Made by a program: the position numbers and the translations under genes
The notes under the pieces: generated by a model
The model's database searches: none
What the model was told of the DNA's origin: nothing
The model's input: the letters and a program-made list of their open reading frames with translations, nothing else
Shown here: piece by piece, positions 34,621-46,517 of the stretch
Numbering within the stretch: the first letter of the stretch is position 1
Layout of the letters: every line of letters starts with the position of its first letter
Assembly (NCBI GenBank): GCA_900073065.1
Contig: FJOG01000006.1
Span: 1,741,979-1,805,978, forward strand
Length of the DNA stretch: 64,000 bases
From: Phialocephala subalpina
Taxonomy: Eukaryota; Ascomycota; Leotiomycetes; Helotiales; Mollisiaceae
Direction: 5' to 3'

Positions 34621-34770
34621 GAACGAAGACATTATAGACGAGTACATAGCGTCTGAATCCTGGAGAAACGTGCGAGATCCCTGCCCTCCAGACGATATGT
34701 ACTCGAAAAGGTGCCGAGCACAAGTCTGGCTTCGTGGCGTATCGAACAAGGCGTCTCGATAACTTTGCAC
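34003..34770 (-). pseudogene. Ser-rich repeat protein locus (minisatellite), frame-disrupted
   Basis: Read right to left, a frame from about 34770 begins with a non-repetitive segment (DTPRSQTCARHLFEYIS) and then runs into some 140 residues of SSSLVSSS-type repeats, the composition of GPI-anchored or mucin-like cell-wall proteins. Near 34215-34250 the repeat continues in another frame (PSSSLVSSSLASSS), and that frame has TGA near 34100, so at least one frameshift and one stop are present. The opposite strand is also open as ELDTRELE-type repeats, a by-product of the repeat unit. No signal peptide or GPI signal is seen. It may be a hypervariable surface-protein gene in a disrupted allele, or a non-coding minisatellite. 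Confidence 0.4.
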
Positions 34771-34997
34771 TTTACGAACATCCCGAACATCATGACGCTA
34801 TCAAAGAAGTGCGTGTAGGGATTCAGATAGTACATAAAGCAGCGCCAGAAAGGTGTAATCTGCGAATAAGGTTACGAGGACACTGCTGAAGTAACGAAGG
34901 TACCAAAAAACAGAGGATTTGCCAAGAGACGAAGACAGCTTTCGGGGAATACACTGCGATGCATTAGCTCATGCCCGTGTAGATGAACTGTTAAATC

Positions 34998-35524
34998 NNN
35001 NNNNNNNNNNNNNNNNNNNNNNNNNNNNNNNNNNNNNNNNNNNNNNNNNNNNNNNNNNNNNNNNNNNNNNNNNNNNNNNNNNNNNNNNNNNNNNNNNNNN
35101 NNNNNNNNNNNNNNNNNNNNNNNNNNNNNNNNNNNNNNNNNNNNNNNNNNNNNNNNNNNNNNNNNNNNNNNNNNNNNNNNNNNNNNNNNNNNNNNNNNNN
35201 NNNNNNNNNNNNNNNNNNNNNNNNNNNNNNNNNNNNNNNNNNNNNNNNNNNNNNNNNNNNNNNNNNNNNNNNNNNNNNNNNNNNNNNNNNNNNNNNNNNN
35301 NNNNNNNNNNNNNNNNNNNNNNNNNNNNNNNNNNNNNNNNNNNNNNNNNNNNNNNNNNNNNNNNNNNNNNNNNNNNNNNNNNNNNNNNNNNNNNNNNNNN
35401 NNNNNNNNNNNNNNNNNNNNNNNNNNNNNNNNNNNNNNNNNNNNNNNNNNNNNNNNNNNNNNNNNNNNNNNNNNNNNNNNNNNNNNNNNNNNNNNNNNNN
35501 NNNNNNNNNNNNNNNNNNNNNNNN
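34998..35524. other. Assembly gap (527 N)
   Basis: Run of N about 230 bp from the end of the Ser-rich repeat locus. Confidence 0.99.
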
Positions 35525-36902
35525 GGACCACTCTCTGCTCACTGGGATTGCCAACACCAACAGAACTTGCTCGACCATTTCGTAATACCGTTGTGATGAT
35601 CAGTTTTTCTTTTAGAATGGAAGATCAAGTGCTACTCCGTATTCCTTAGGCTTTCTGCGTTTAGCTTGATGTTCTGATGCCGGCCTAGCGAGTCGAACGG
35701 GGGAGTGACTTTCATATTGAGCCCTGGTTTGACATCTCGCACGGACGGATATAGTATAAACAAAGCATATATACCTTCTAGGCATTTCACATGTTGGAAG
35801 ATCATGTACGATGCATCGAGGATGCTTGCCTTCGGCATCAGTGCATCTCCCCGCCGTTGTGTTGACGCTGCCCAAAGCAAATCCCCATAGCAATGGACGA
35901 TGGTATCTATTAATTACTCGTAAACAAATCGCGTATTCGCCGATCAGAAATGTCAAATATGCTCACGCATGGTTGGCTGTTGACAGTCAAAGCCTCAAGT
36001 TCGAAAATTGTAGATCCGCCAAGAGTTGAGGTTGTTTCCGCTGAAGGTCGTATAGATTTAAATAAGCATTATTTTGGCAACTACAGTTAGAACGACTACC
36101 GCGGTAGTAGGATTCTTGTAGGAACGTCCATAGTGATAATGGCGTTAAAATGTCGTCGGCACGCCGCCACGAGTGGATAAGTGCCGAGAAGAGGATCTTT
36201 TTTTTTGACGGTTTTTTCCCCCTGCCCTTGAGTCGATGGTAGCTTCAACATTGTAGCGCGTTCACTTGATTTTTTTCGTTTCTAGCTCTCGATTATTTTC
36301 GCTAGCGCCTTAGCTAAGCGAGGTCGAAGTCGGGAGAGCTCCTTCACATCATTTGAAGGCCTATGTATCTGTTTGTTCTGCTAGAAAAGGATATGCCTGT
36401 CTGTGCCTCACAACAGATCATGGACTTGCCATGAGCATTTTTTTTCCCTGTCATAAGTTCTGATCTTATTCGATTGATCCTTCAACATTCTGTGATCGCC
36501 GTTCTTTCTGATGTACCAAAGCATCTGCAATATCAGCTGCCAAGCACGTGACTTGTGGCATTGTTTCAACTTTCAAGCATTAAGATTGTCCGCAACTATT
36601 GTGGCACTTGTAATATGTCTCTCTGTGGTTATCAATAAGGTCATGGATTCGAAAACTTGCGGAGTCGCTCAGCTGTCATGAACATATTATGTCAATGTCT
36701 AACTTGAAAGGGGACAATAGGGGGAAGGCTCGCTTAGCCTAGCGTGGGTCGCAGCCTCGCCCACAACAACAAACCGATCTCCCAAATTCTCGAGCTCTTC
36801 TTGTCGCATCATCCAAACTCATCCCATCTTGTGTTGCTTCGCCGCAAAATTGACTTATTCATCCAATCCTCTTAATCTCCCACCATTGCGCAAACAATCA
36901 AA
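35525..36902. other. Intergenic, no gene seen
   Basis: About 1.4 kb without a supported gene. Contains T-runs near 36200 and 36440 and, close to 36750-36900, a C/T-rich stretch of the kind found upstream of fungal start codons, consistent with the promoter of the gene at 36903. Confidence 0.5.
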
Positions 36903-37557
36903 ATGTCTGCTGAATCGGTCTCCGCCGCCGCCGTCCCCCTCACCCCAAAGAAACTGGAGGAAATTGCGGAGTATGAGAAGATCGTGAAGTTTAGGGACGA
37001 CATTCTTGCGGGCCGCCACCCCCGCATCAAGGTCAAGCTTGTAAGTTCCGATCTCTCCTCGATGATAGATTCCTTCTTGAAGTCCTCGTCGCTAATGATT
37101 GTCCATAGCCCTCCCAACCCGCTCCTGCCCCTCCCAGTTAGCCTTCTGCCTCTCTCTCCGTCATCGCTATCAATTTCCGGGCCAATTACTATAAGGATCT
37201 GGATGTCGATCCTCGCACCAAGGAAGCTGGCATCGAGCGCGCCCTCAAGGCCAAGAGTAAGTCTTTATAGACTTTCCAACCCATCACAATGTCCCTGAGC
37301 TAATAGACCATTCTCCAGTGGTTCTTTATTCACCTTACTCTATCGACGGCAAGCGCAAGCGCAAGTCAAAGTCCGAGAGTGTCCGTCGCCGCGTCGAGCG
37401 CGACTACCTCCGTGCCATCGAGGCACACCAAGTCCCCTCCGACCCTCCCTCCGCCAACAATACGATGCTGGTCGGGGTACTCCCTCCCCGTGCTGGCCAC
37501 AACAACTCTGCCATGAGTTGGCGCGAGCAGGTTGAGGCTGCCAATCGAGAATCCTAG
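36903..37557 (+). CDS. Unrecognised small basic protein, with an in-frame stop
   Basis: ATG at 36903; exon 1 to 37040, intron 37041-37108, exon 2 37109-37256, intron 37257-37318, exon 3 37319-37557. Phases fit and codon use is strongly coding-like (IAINFRANYYKDLDVD, KAKMVLYSPYSIDGKRKRKSKS). However TAG at 37139-37141 lies in frame in exon 2, between a Pro-rich stretch (PSQPAPAPPS) and PSASLSVIAIN. A CAG-to-TAG change would explain it; no alternative splice removes it in phase. The intact reading would be 174 codons before the final stop, counting the interrupted one. Family not recognised; a KRKRKSKS cluster could be a nuclear localisation signal. Pseudogene, sequence error or a longer unseen splice remain possible. 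Confidence 0.55.
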
Positions 37558-37646
37558 GTTGTTATCTTGCGGTGGGACAATTCGGGTGCTGTTTGTGGTG
37601 TTCTTGGGCTGGGAAATTTGCTGTGCTATTTTCTGCGTTGCTTGCC

Positions 37647-38435
37647 TCAACTATGCGGTCTTTCATACATGAATGAATGGAGATGATCGATTATTTTCCG
37701 AGTCACACAAGAGTGGAAGATATCGGAAGTCCTCATGTTATTGCTATGTGATGTGGATCGAGGTCGCGAAGGCAAAATGCCACAACAAGCACCATAATAA
37801 AGAACTCGTGACTTTGGCAAGGCATATCGCCAGACTTTGAGTCTCAGGTCGATGGGAATGGCACCGAAGCACGTGAAAGTGGTGTTCCTCATTTTGATCG
37901 TCCATGGCGGTGTTTCCGCAAGGCGATCGTGTCCGTCAGGCGCAATGCCGCCGCTTGCCAATGATACCATTCGCTCAGGGACCACATCCCAGTGTTCTTT
38001 GAAGTGAGTCAGTGCTCCCAGAAAGCGTGAAAAAGAGGTACATACCATCATTGAATGCTCTCCAATGACTCCCATGACCCCAAGATGATCGAGTGTTCCA
38101 CAGATCGCTTTCCGGTTCTCCCGATATAGTAGAAGTCGTCGCCGAGGAACCTTCCTCACCAATTAAGTCAGAGGCGTGGTCTTCCGAGTCTACCATGGTG
38201 CGAAATACGAGCTCTGTATTCGTAATGGCGGTTTCGAAAGTATGGTCTAGAAGAATGTCAGAGTTCTGGATTAGTATCATATGCACACACACGAAATTTC
38301 TAATGGGATGGTTGACTCACCAGCTTGGCCAAGATCACTACTGCTAGTTCTGTCAGTGTCGATATGCATAATTTCTTCGTCTTGTTGAAGTCCGCCATGC
38401 GTAGACAATTCCGCATGATCCTCAGTAGCAGCCAT
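37647..38435 (-). CDS. Short 2EXR-domain protein, C-terminally truncated
   Basis: Exons 38321-38435, 38046-38246 and 37647-37996 give 221 residues without interruption. A variable acidic/Ser-rich N-terminus leads to HWDVVPERM, then FTCFGAIPIDLRLKVWRYALPKSRV, the 2EXR core (two ExR motifs in related proteins; here D/LR replaces the first E). The frame ends about 60 residues after the core, whereas the neighbour at 39115-40705 continues for some 200 more. Exon structure and the HWEVVP-type motif show the two are paralogs. 2EXR proteins are a large lineage-specific family in Leotiomycetes and related fungi with unknown function. Confidence 0.68.
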
Positions 38436-39114
38436 AGCTATGATTGCCATCCTTGTCGGGGAGTAAGGAGGCAGAGTATTGGTAGCTGTTGCGACAGGGA
38501 ACAGTTCAAGTGTTGTTTAGGAAGTTGCGATTTATATCTCGAGGGCTAGCGCCTGCGGCGACGGGAACAGTGAAGCTAATCCACTCTGGGACTGCGCGTG
38601 GTGAGGACCGATTCCAGATGGAAGTATCTGAAGAAGGTTAGCTTTTCTCCCATATCAAAGGTCACGTACTGACTTACTTTGAAACATTTTAATTTACAAG
38701 AGAATTGGTGAGGTTTCCCAGGTCAAATAGTATTGCTGATCAGCTTGATCTTCGACCTCATATACGCTCGCAGAGGCCATGATTGCTTGTTCATAGTCTA
38801 CTCAGAATTAAGGCAGATCAAATGATTAGATCAGACGAGGTTATCAGGACATTTGTCACTTGGTGGCTGCACGAGGTTGAAGTATATGTGGAGAGACCTA
38901 AGGACAAACACATAGTTCACGGTTGAAGGACACCAATGCCGAGGCCAAACAGGTTCACATTTTGAGATAGACCTCAATATGCTCCGCAACCGCGGTCATT
39001 TGGTTAGCTAAAAGAAAGGCGATGCTGACCTCGAATACGCACCGAGAAGAGTCCAAACATGTCTCTTCCGCAACCACAGCTCAAGCTCCCTCCCTCAAAA
39101 CGAATACCATGTAT
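38436..39114. other. Intergenic region, no gene seen
   Basis: Spacer between the two 2EXR paralogs. No exon of either could be traced into it. Confidence 0.45.
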
Positions 39115-40705
39115 CTAAAACCCCAAATCCTCCGGCACTGCAAACTCAACCCCATAATACTCGTCGCCGTCGTAGTCAAAATCATCTCTGTAGTAAGGCG
39201 AAATGTCCTTGGGTCCTCCATCGTTGTACATCTCGCCCTCTTCAAAGAGCTCCTTGATACCATCGTATTGAGAATAAAGAGCCCCGCCCCGCCTATACTT
39301 GACCATGAAGTTGAAAGTATCGGACTTGCAGGCTACATTGCGCCCGCAGCAGGGCAAAGAGGCTTTCAGACCCAGAGGCGAACATCATAAGGTAATCTGG
39401 GCTTGGGCGCTACTGGAATCTCGTCCACGTACCACCAATTACCGATGTTCGACTTCGTGTACTCGGCAGCGAGCAGTGAAACTTGGTAGTCGAAACCCTT
39501 TAAATGATCATTACCTTCCTCGATTAGACGATTGAATCGGTCGTGAACTTCGGTGGCAGCAAGAATGCAAGGTATGATTTCTTCTTCGCTCGCAGAAGCC
39601 CAGGTATATGTCTCCATCCAGCCCACTTCGAGATTCCTGAGATCATCCCCTGGCACAAGGTTCAGGCGTGTATTAGTCATTAGCTGTGCCACGCCCGGCT
39701 CTCCGATCACTATGTGGAAGGTCTTTAACCGAGGGCATACTGCTTGAGCGAAAGTCCATGGGGACTGTGATTCATCGAGGGGATCCACTTCAGACAATCC
39801 AAGATTCTGAATTCGAGAGAGATCGATCCATGCGCGCTCAAGGTCAAGTTGCTGAAAACTCTCATGCTAATGACCAGAGTATCTCGGGCTCCATCGATCC
39901 ACTGTGTGTAATGATCCGGTTCCGTGTCTTGGACCTCCTCGGTGTTGCTGATTTTGATGCGATGGTAATGCTCTTTGAATACAAGTGACGACTCGTGACA
40001 AGTAAAGAGATGTTGTGCACCAGGCGGCCCTTTGCCGTAGATGAAGTCGCGAGGAGGAATATCATACTGAGGCGCGTTGTTGACTTGTTGACCTTCCATC
40101 GAGAACTGGACGACTCTTGGTTTCGGCAATGTGTATTTCCATATCTTCAATCGCAGCTCGGTTGGAAGGTCACCGAACAGGCGGAAGGTAGCTGGACGTT
40201 GAATTCGCTTCGGCCAATTGATCCTACCTGCCCGGCCATCCATCTCCTCCTCAACACCATTGTAGTACTTTCCAGAGGCCATCATTCCCTGAGGAACGAC
40301 CTCCCAGTGTTCTGGAGCTGTCAGTCTAATTCCCAACGCAGCTCGTGGAGAGATTATGCTGTCACCTTCGTCAAACACTCTCCATTTGGAATCTGGTTCG
40401 CAGAACGGCCCGTATCGCCACTCTCGGAAGGACATCTGCCCGGGAATGGAAGGGTTCGCAACGGTAGTAATCTCAGATGCGGTGGTATCGGAAGGGAGCG
40501 GCTGGTTATCTTTTTGTGATTCTTGATGGTCTTGTAGATAGATATATATTAGCTAAAGGTGACATTGTGAACCGCAGAAGTCTTGTAACTTGCCTGGAAT
40601 ATGATGAAGACCTTGGGTTTGTTCGATGTGCGCATGTGTGGAGTCAGCGATTCCCATGTCTGCAAGCTGCTCCTCTAAAGAGGATGGCAACGGCTCGCCG
40701 GCCAT
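39115..40705 (-). pseudogene. 2EXR-domain gene with two apparent frameshifts
   Basis: Exon 1 is 40612-40705 and the second exon starts at 40530. The product begins MAGEPLPSSLEEQLADMG and contains HWEVVPQGM, then FRLFGDLPTELRLKIWKYTLPKPRVV, a textbook 2EXR core, then HESSLVFKEHY and GARDTLVIS. Near 39855 the frame must shift by one base to continue into DLERAWIDLSRIQNLGLSEVD, and again near 39370 to continue into PCCGRNVACKSD and the acidic C-terminus ending EDLGF at 39115. No in-phase intron with normal signals repairs either break. Two independent sequencing errors are possible but decay is more likely, especially given the truncated paralog next door. Confidence 0.65.
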
Positions 40706-41072
40706 GACAGCGGAAGATGATCAGGCAAGGACGAGTATTCGCAACGCCTGGTGTTGGTATTGACAGAACAAAAAAGTAAGACAACTTTGCGCGACCTCGC
40801 ATCCCATACAGAGTGTTGTGTGATAGTCACGGGAGAGTGGACCCACACAATCACATACCGAAGATGGGACCGACGACTCCCACTCAAGGTCCGCCTCAGA
40901 TGGTCTTAGATCTCTTTCGACAAACGCACGACGAAAACGATGATGTGCCGTAAGCAAATAATCATTGGAATCTACTCGGACAACGCTGGAACCAACAGAG
41001 CGATAACCCTAAAGCAACACAAAAGTTCAATCTACGACCTCGTGACTGCGCCCACCATTCCGTACGCATGCT

Positions 41073-41702
41073 TCAAACAATCTTATCTGAGATCTTCTGA
41101 CCAGCTGGCACAGTGTCCTTGAACGATTGCCTCGCAGCCAGTTTGTCCACATATTTGGCAAGCTTCGGATACGTCTTTCTCCAAGGATACTCAGCAAATC
41201 TGACATCGCAGTAACCACAAACGCTTCCAGCAGCAACATCCGCCAAGCCAAATTTGCCTCCAACAATGAAGTGTTTGTCGCCAACCCACTCAGCCAAGGC
41301 TTCGAAACCACCATCAACCTTCCTCATCGGACGAGTCTTCCATTCCTCACTTGGCTGATCACGCTGATTCTCAAAGAAGCTAAGAACGAGAGCATCGCAC
41401 ATGCCGTCAGCCACAACCTCCACTTTCTTAGCAAACAGCCTCTCATCGATATCCTCGGAAAGCAATGGCTTCTCAGGAAATTTGGCTTCGATATACTCTA
41501 GGATGTAGTGGGACTCATAGACTGAAGAGCCATCTTCGAGGATGAGTACAGGAAGCTTCTCGAGTGGGTTGTGCAGCGGGGTCTTTGTCATGCTGTTCCA
41601 AGGCACTTCGGTGATGAGCTCGAATGGGATGCCTTTCTCTGCAAGAACAATGCGGACTTTCCTCGCATATGGAGAAGGGGTGGCGCTGATGAGCTTGAGC
41701 AT
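41073..41702 (-). CDS. Glutathione S-transferase
   Basis: One uninterrupted exon of 209 codons. The thioredoxin-like N-domain begins MLKLISATPSPYARKVRIVL, where Ser8-Pro-Tyr is the active-site-like region, and includes the cis-Pro strand KLPVLILEDGSSVYES that binds the glutamyl part of glutathione. The all-helical C-domain includes HFIVGGKFGLADVAAGSV, the N-capping and Asp motif of helix 6. Fungal members of this type conjugate glutathione to electrophiles. It is close to its family's usual length of 200-230. No operon-like partner; next genes are 370 bp and more away. Chemical role beyond detoxification cannot be assigned. Confidence 0.9.
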   Translation of the reverse strand: MLKLISATPSPYARKVRIVLAEKGIPFELITEVPWNSMTKTPLHNPLEKLPVLILEDGSSVYESHYILEYIEAKFPEKPLLSEDIDERLFAKKVEVVADGMCDALVLSFFENQRDQPSEEWKTRPMRKVDGGFEALAEWVGDKHFIVGGKFGLADVAAGSVCGYCDVRFAEYPWRKTYPKLAKYVDKLAARQSFKDTVPAGQKISDKIV

Positions 41703-42333
41703 TCTGATACAGATGTGATGGATGAGATGTCGTTGGAGATAATGACATCAACGGCGATAGAACTATCTTATAGTGCAGATCGGGAACTACCATTAGCTAC
41801 ACGTGACGTCTTTTAGGATTGTAGATCGCCATTCTCAATCTTTGTAAACAGATAACACGTTCAAAAGACTCGCACTGCCAAAGCAATGCTCCTTGTGAAT
41901 TAGGTGAAAACCTCAGTTCCTCGCCATGCCCTTCGGTCTCCTCCCCGAGCGTACTTCTCGGGGATCTCGGCACATGTTGTCGGCCTGAAGACTGCTTGCA
42001 TCTTGAAGCTAAATATCTAGGATTCAGCTTGAATGGATAGGTGTACGGACAGATTAATGATTTAAGTGAAGGTTGGATGAAGTGGGGTTAGATTACGAGC
42101 CGAGGCTATTTTTAACTTAGGGGTTCCGCGCTAAGGAATTTATGAACGCGACCGGGAATCTGCCAATCTGCGAGCCTCCGTGGACACGAAGCAATAGACA
42201 ACACGAGCTTTAAAAGGAGACATTTTTGACTCTCCCCGACGTTCCTTACTCCTCGAATAATCTTCCTACCGTCCTTCCAGAGCCTGGCTTTTCTTTGTGT
42301 TGCTCGAGTCAACACCGGCTTCATGTTCCAGCA
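41703..42333. other. Divergent promoter region GST / GUP1
   Basis: Intergenic 630 bp between divergent start codons. Contains TCCGTGGA at about 42176-42183 and a CACGTGA word near 41802. No gene seen. Confidence 0.4.
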
Positions 42334-44463
42334 ATGAGCATCTTCTCCTATGTCAGGAGCATCTACGCTCTCGATACGATTGATACTCGATTTGTGAGCT
42401 CTTCTGCGACCCCATACCGAGCTGTCATCGATGCCCGCAATGATGCTCCAAATGCACATTCCAAGAGGGATGATTCAGTTCCAGGGGCTGGAGTGAAGAC
42501 AGATTACAGCGGCAGACCCATTGCCCAACCTTCGAAATGGAAAACACCAGAATTTTACTTTTATTACTTCGTTTTTATAATCACTGTACCATATATGTTC
42601 TGGGTGGCGTACGATGTATCTAGACGTCAGTACAAATTCAATCCTCTGCCTCGAAAATGACCACTGACGGCTCCAGCGTCTGACCCAAATTATCACAAAT
42701 ACGAACACCTATTATCTCCCGGCTGGGTACCAGGCCGGAAAATCGTACGTTGAGCATATAGCAAGAGTTTGGGAGTCTGCGAGTACTAAATGATAGCAGG
42801 ATGTTTCCGACCACCAATACCATGATTTCCGTGGCAATATCCCCTACCTCGCCGTTCTCCTCACCTTCCACCCTATCCTTCGAAGAATCTACGAATATCT
42901 ACGAGCCCCTCCCACTCGAAGCAATTCTCCCAAGCCAAATGGCAATTCTACATACGTATCAGTAGCGGACGCAGAAGCAAGGTTGGAGGTGCGGGCGTCA
43001 TTTGATTTTGGATTTGCCTTGATATTCCTGGCTGCCCTCCACGGATTCTCTGCATTCAAGATTCTCATCATTCTATACGCCAACTTCTGCGTTGCGACTC
43101 GTTTTCCAAGAAACTGGGTTCCTTGGGCGACATGGATTTTCAATATCTCGACATTGTTCGCGAATGAGCTCACTGTAGGATACAAGTTTGCCAAGATGGC
43201 TCAATATTTCTCTCCTGTTGAACCCGGAGCGGTTGGGTCTGCATGGCATGCGTGGGGTGGATGGCTTGATAGCTATGGCGGTATCATGTCCAGATGGGAA
43301 GTCTTATTCAATCTCACAGTATTGAGACTGATCAGCTTCAATCTGGATTATTACTGGAGTCTCAACAGGAGAAGTGGAAGTCCAATCGAGGTTAGTCCTG
43401 GAGAATTGCTTGCCAGTAGATCCAATACTAATGCCCCCAAGAAGAAGCAACTCGACCCCGCCAACCTCTCCGAACGAGACCGGATCTCCAACCCAGCCAG
43501 TGCCAAAGACTACAATTTCCGCAACTACATCGCATACGCCATCTACGCACCTCTCTACCTCACAGGTCCCATCATAACTTTCAACGACTACATCTCCCAA
43601 CTCAAATACGCACCAGCCAGCATCGAGAAATCCCGCACAATCAAATACGGCATCAGATTCCTCCTATGTCTCCTAGCCATGGAACTCCTCCTACACTTCG
43701 ACTACTGCGTCGCAATCTCGAAAGGCAACCCGAATTGGTCGGACTACACACCCGCCCAACTCTCTCTCCTCTCATACTTCAATCTTCACGTCCTTTGGCT
43801 GAAACTCTTGTTACCTTGGCGATTTTTCCGTCTCTGGTCACTGGTAGACGGTATCGACCCCCCAGAAAACATGATCCGCTGCCTCTCCGACAACCCCTCC
43901 ACCGTCCGCTTCTGGCGCGCCTGGCACAAATCCTTCAACCGCTGGCTAATCCGGTACCTCTACATCCCTCTCGGCGGCGCCGATTACCGCGACTGGATCG
44001 GCAAAGTACGAACTGCGCGCAACTTCGCCTTGGTTTTCACATTCGTCGCCCTCTGGCATGATATCAGTCTCAACTTGTTGATCTGGGGATGGTTGATTGT
44101 GTTGTTTATGATGCCGGAGGTTATTGCGGGGATGTTGTTCCCGAGGAAGAAATGGGAGAATCATCTTACTGCTTATAGGGTAATATGTGGGGTGGGGGTG
44201 GTAGGCAATTTGATGATGATGATGATTGCTAATTTGGTTGGGTTTGCGGTTGGTGTTGATGGGTTGAAGAGTATCATTCATGGCATTTTCAAGGATTATT
44301 CTGGTTCGTCTTCTCCCACATTGTGTTTGAGGAAGGAAGGAGCTAACAAATTTCAGGACTGGTATTCTTGGTCACGGCATCATCGGTCCTGTTCGTAGGC
44401 ATACAGGTCATGTTCGAGGTTCGCGAAGGCGAGATGAGGAAAGGCATTTTCTTAAAGTGCTAA
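42334..44463 (+). CDS. GUP1: Glycerol uptake protein GUP1-type MBOAT O-acyltransferase
   Basis: Exons 42334-42625, 42677-42744, 42800-44303 and 44357-44463 give 656 residues. The N-terminus (FRGNIPYLAVLLTFHPILRR) and the run of about ten hydrophobic segments match yeast Gup1 and Hhat. MBOAT landmarks are GPIITFNDYISQL, FWRAWHKSFNRWLIRYLYIPLGG containing the conserved Trp-His-Lys-Ser-Phe-Asn stretch, and the later FVALWHDI with the second invariant His. Gup1 acts in the ER to remodel the GPI-anchor lipid by re-acylating lyso-phosphatidylinositol with a long acyl chain; its loss changes wall and membrane properties in yeast. All phases fit and no lesion is seen. Confidence 0.92.
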
Positions 44464-45052
44464 AATAACTCGAGGCACGAAATAACTACAAAGATCAAAT
44501 CAAGAACTTTTCATCCTCCATTGACATGTAGACTGTTGAAGGGTCTTTTTCTGTCGAGGAGATCGCGACTTGTTGGAAGTCCACATAATAAGACGAAACC
44601 GCCCAAAGAATGACGCAAGGAAATACATAGAAAGGAAGAAATATCCATCACATCCATCCGGTCGAACACGTTGAGGTGTCCATCGCTGCCGCCATTTTGT
44701 GACTTGTTGAGAAGTCTTTTTGCAACCAAAAAATCCATTTGAAAGAATTTGGAAGGAAAGAAAGAGTCAAGTCAAAAGGAAACATCGATCGAAAATGGAA
44801 ACAGCCCCCAGAACCCCCGTCGATTCCTCCACTACAACACTCTACATCCATCCAAAAAAAGCAAAGCAAACCATAAAGGGGGAGACGGAGGAGAAAACAA
44901 GACCAGACCTCCACATAATAGGAAACGGAAGCAGTTCAGAAGATCTCAACATCACCCACACCGGAACATCAGTGTCTGCCAGCAGAAGCCGCATGCCTTG
45001 CCAGCTCTCGAAGTATCAGATAACGGTGGTAGCCGTTTGAGACTTGTCCTCT
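44464..45052. other. Intergenic region between convergent genes
   Basis: 3' flanks of the GUP1 and C2H2 genes, which converge here. The AAAAAA/AAAGCAAAG-rich segment near 44840-44880 has open frames of low complexity that are not supported as coding. Confidence 0.45.
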
Positions 45053-46517
45053 CTAATTTTCCTTGAGGGTGGACACGCCAGTCGCTTCTTGATATTCGTT
45101 TTGTATCATTGGGACCTGATGCCAGGCTCTGTAAAAAGAGAACGGGCGGATACATTCCCAAAGTTCCACGATGTGTGGATTGCGCTGCTCTTTCGTGTGC
45201 TTTTCCAGGTGTATAAGGAACATCCCTAAATAATTGTCCTCCTTGCACACAAGCTTCTGGCATATAGGACATGTTGCGACGCCCCTTGCTACACCATGAA
45301 AATCAAAACCACTTTCCCTAATTGCTTCATATCCTTTAGACCGTTCGGAGAGATCGTGTGTCTTGATATGAGCTTCGTGAATGAAATGGTGCCATGAGAA
45401 AGCGTCGAGATGAATGGCCCGAAAGGTACATCCAAGGAAGGAAAGTGGGCAGTTCACCCAGTCCTCTACAAATCTCGATCCATCCTCTTGTGGTGTCATT
45501 CTTAAGGAGATCCCACGCAGCCTTTCCTTCACAACGACTTCTTCGCCGTATGAAGTCATATTGTGCGTGGTGTTCAAGTGTTGGCACAGCTGGTCGCGAT
45601 CAAACGGTCCCGCTGGGCAACCTTCGACGGCGCACACAAATGTATGAGCATTTGCATGCTTTCTCATATGCTCTCGGAATTTGTCCGCTCTTGGCACTGG
45701 TCTGGCTATGCGATTGCATCCGTACACAATGCATGGGATGATTATTCGCTTGTGGAAGTTGTCTAGGTGTCGTTGAAGTTCATACGGTCGAGGAAATGTT
45801 AGCTTGCAAGCCGGGTAGGTACAAGAGATTCTGGGCTTCTTGATTTTGGGTTTTTTTGATGACTCTCGCTTGCTAGAAGCAGGGTTTTGCTGTATTCTGT
45901 CTAGCACAGCTGAAGATGGTGTGTCTACCGAAGTCATTGAACTGAAGTGTGCTCCGAGAATGGAGTCAGCAAGACCGGACTGTGCCTGTGCCATCTCTGG
46001 TATGCAACCAAAGCTCTGGTCGCCAATTTGGGGGACTGCCACATCTAGATGCTCTCCAAGGAAGGGATAGGGGGTTTGGCCTTCGTAGCCATTCTCTTGA
46101 CTTTCCTCATGCAGGGGACCGAAACCGACTGCAGGGGATGAAGTTGCTTGTCCTGGAAGGTCCCAACTAGCCAGGTTCTGTTGAGCCTCATCGGAACGCC
46201 AAATGGGAGGAGACTCGTGGCTGGAAAAAGCTGGCATCCATTGATTCTGTGCCACAGAAGGTAAGAGGTTATTCTGGTCGGTGTCGTTCAACCAGACAAG
46301 TTCTTCGAGTTGGTATGAGTATATCTGAGGTTTGGCTGCGATGTCTTCCTGTGGCGTAATTATTGCGGATTTCTGAAGTCTCATCGCCCTAATTTTAGGT
46401 TAGTTTTTTTTTTAAAGCCACTCACCTCGTGTCGCCCCAACCTTGGGCCAACCACCAGCCGTCATCGAGGTCGATAGGCTGACAAGGCAGAGGCAGCTGA
46501 TCGTCGCCCTGATCCAT
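45053..46517 (-). CDS. C2H2-type zinc-finger protein
   Basis: Main exon 45053-46388; an upstream exon 46426-46517 starting MDQGDDQLPLPCQPIDLDD joins in phase across a 37-bp intron with GTGAGT, CTAAC and TTAG, giving 475 residues. Without it translation would start at ATG 46384 (443 residues). Residues ~215-320 carry fungal-type fingers: CTYPACKLTF with RHLDNFH, CIVYGCNRIA with EHMRKHANAH, and CAVEGCPAGPF with QHLNTTH. A later block has CPICQKLVC and HLEKH. The N-terminal third is acidic and Ser/Pro-rich, as in activation regions. It is probably a DNA-binding regulator; no target can be named. Confidence 0.82.

Noticed and set aside
43946..44281. Minus-strand His/Asn-rich frame within GUP1
   Set aside because: Antisense shadow of a clearly coding MBOAT exon.
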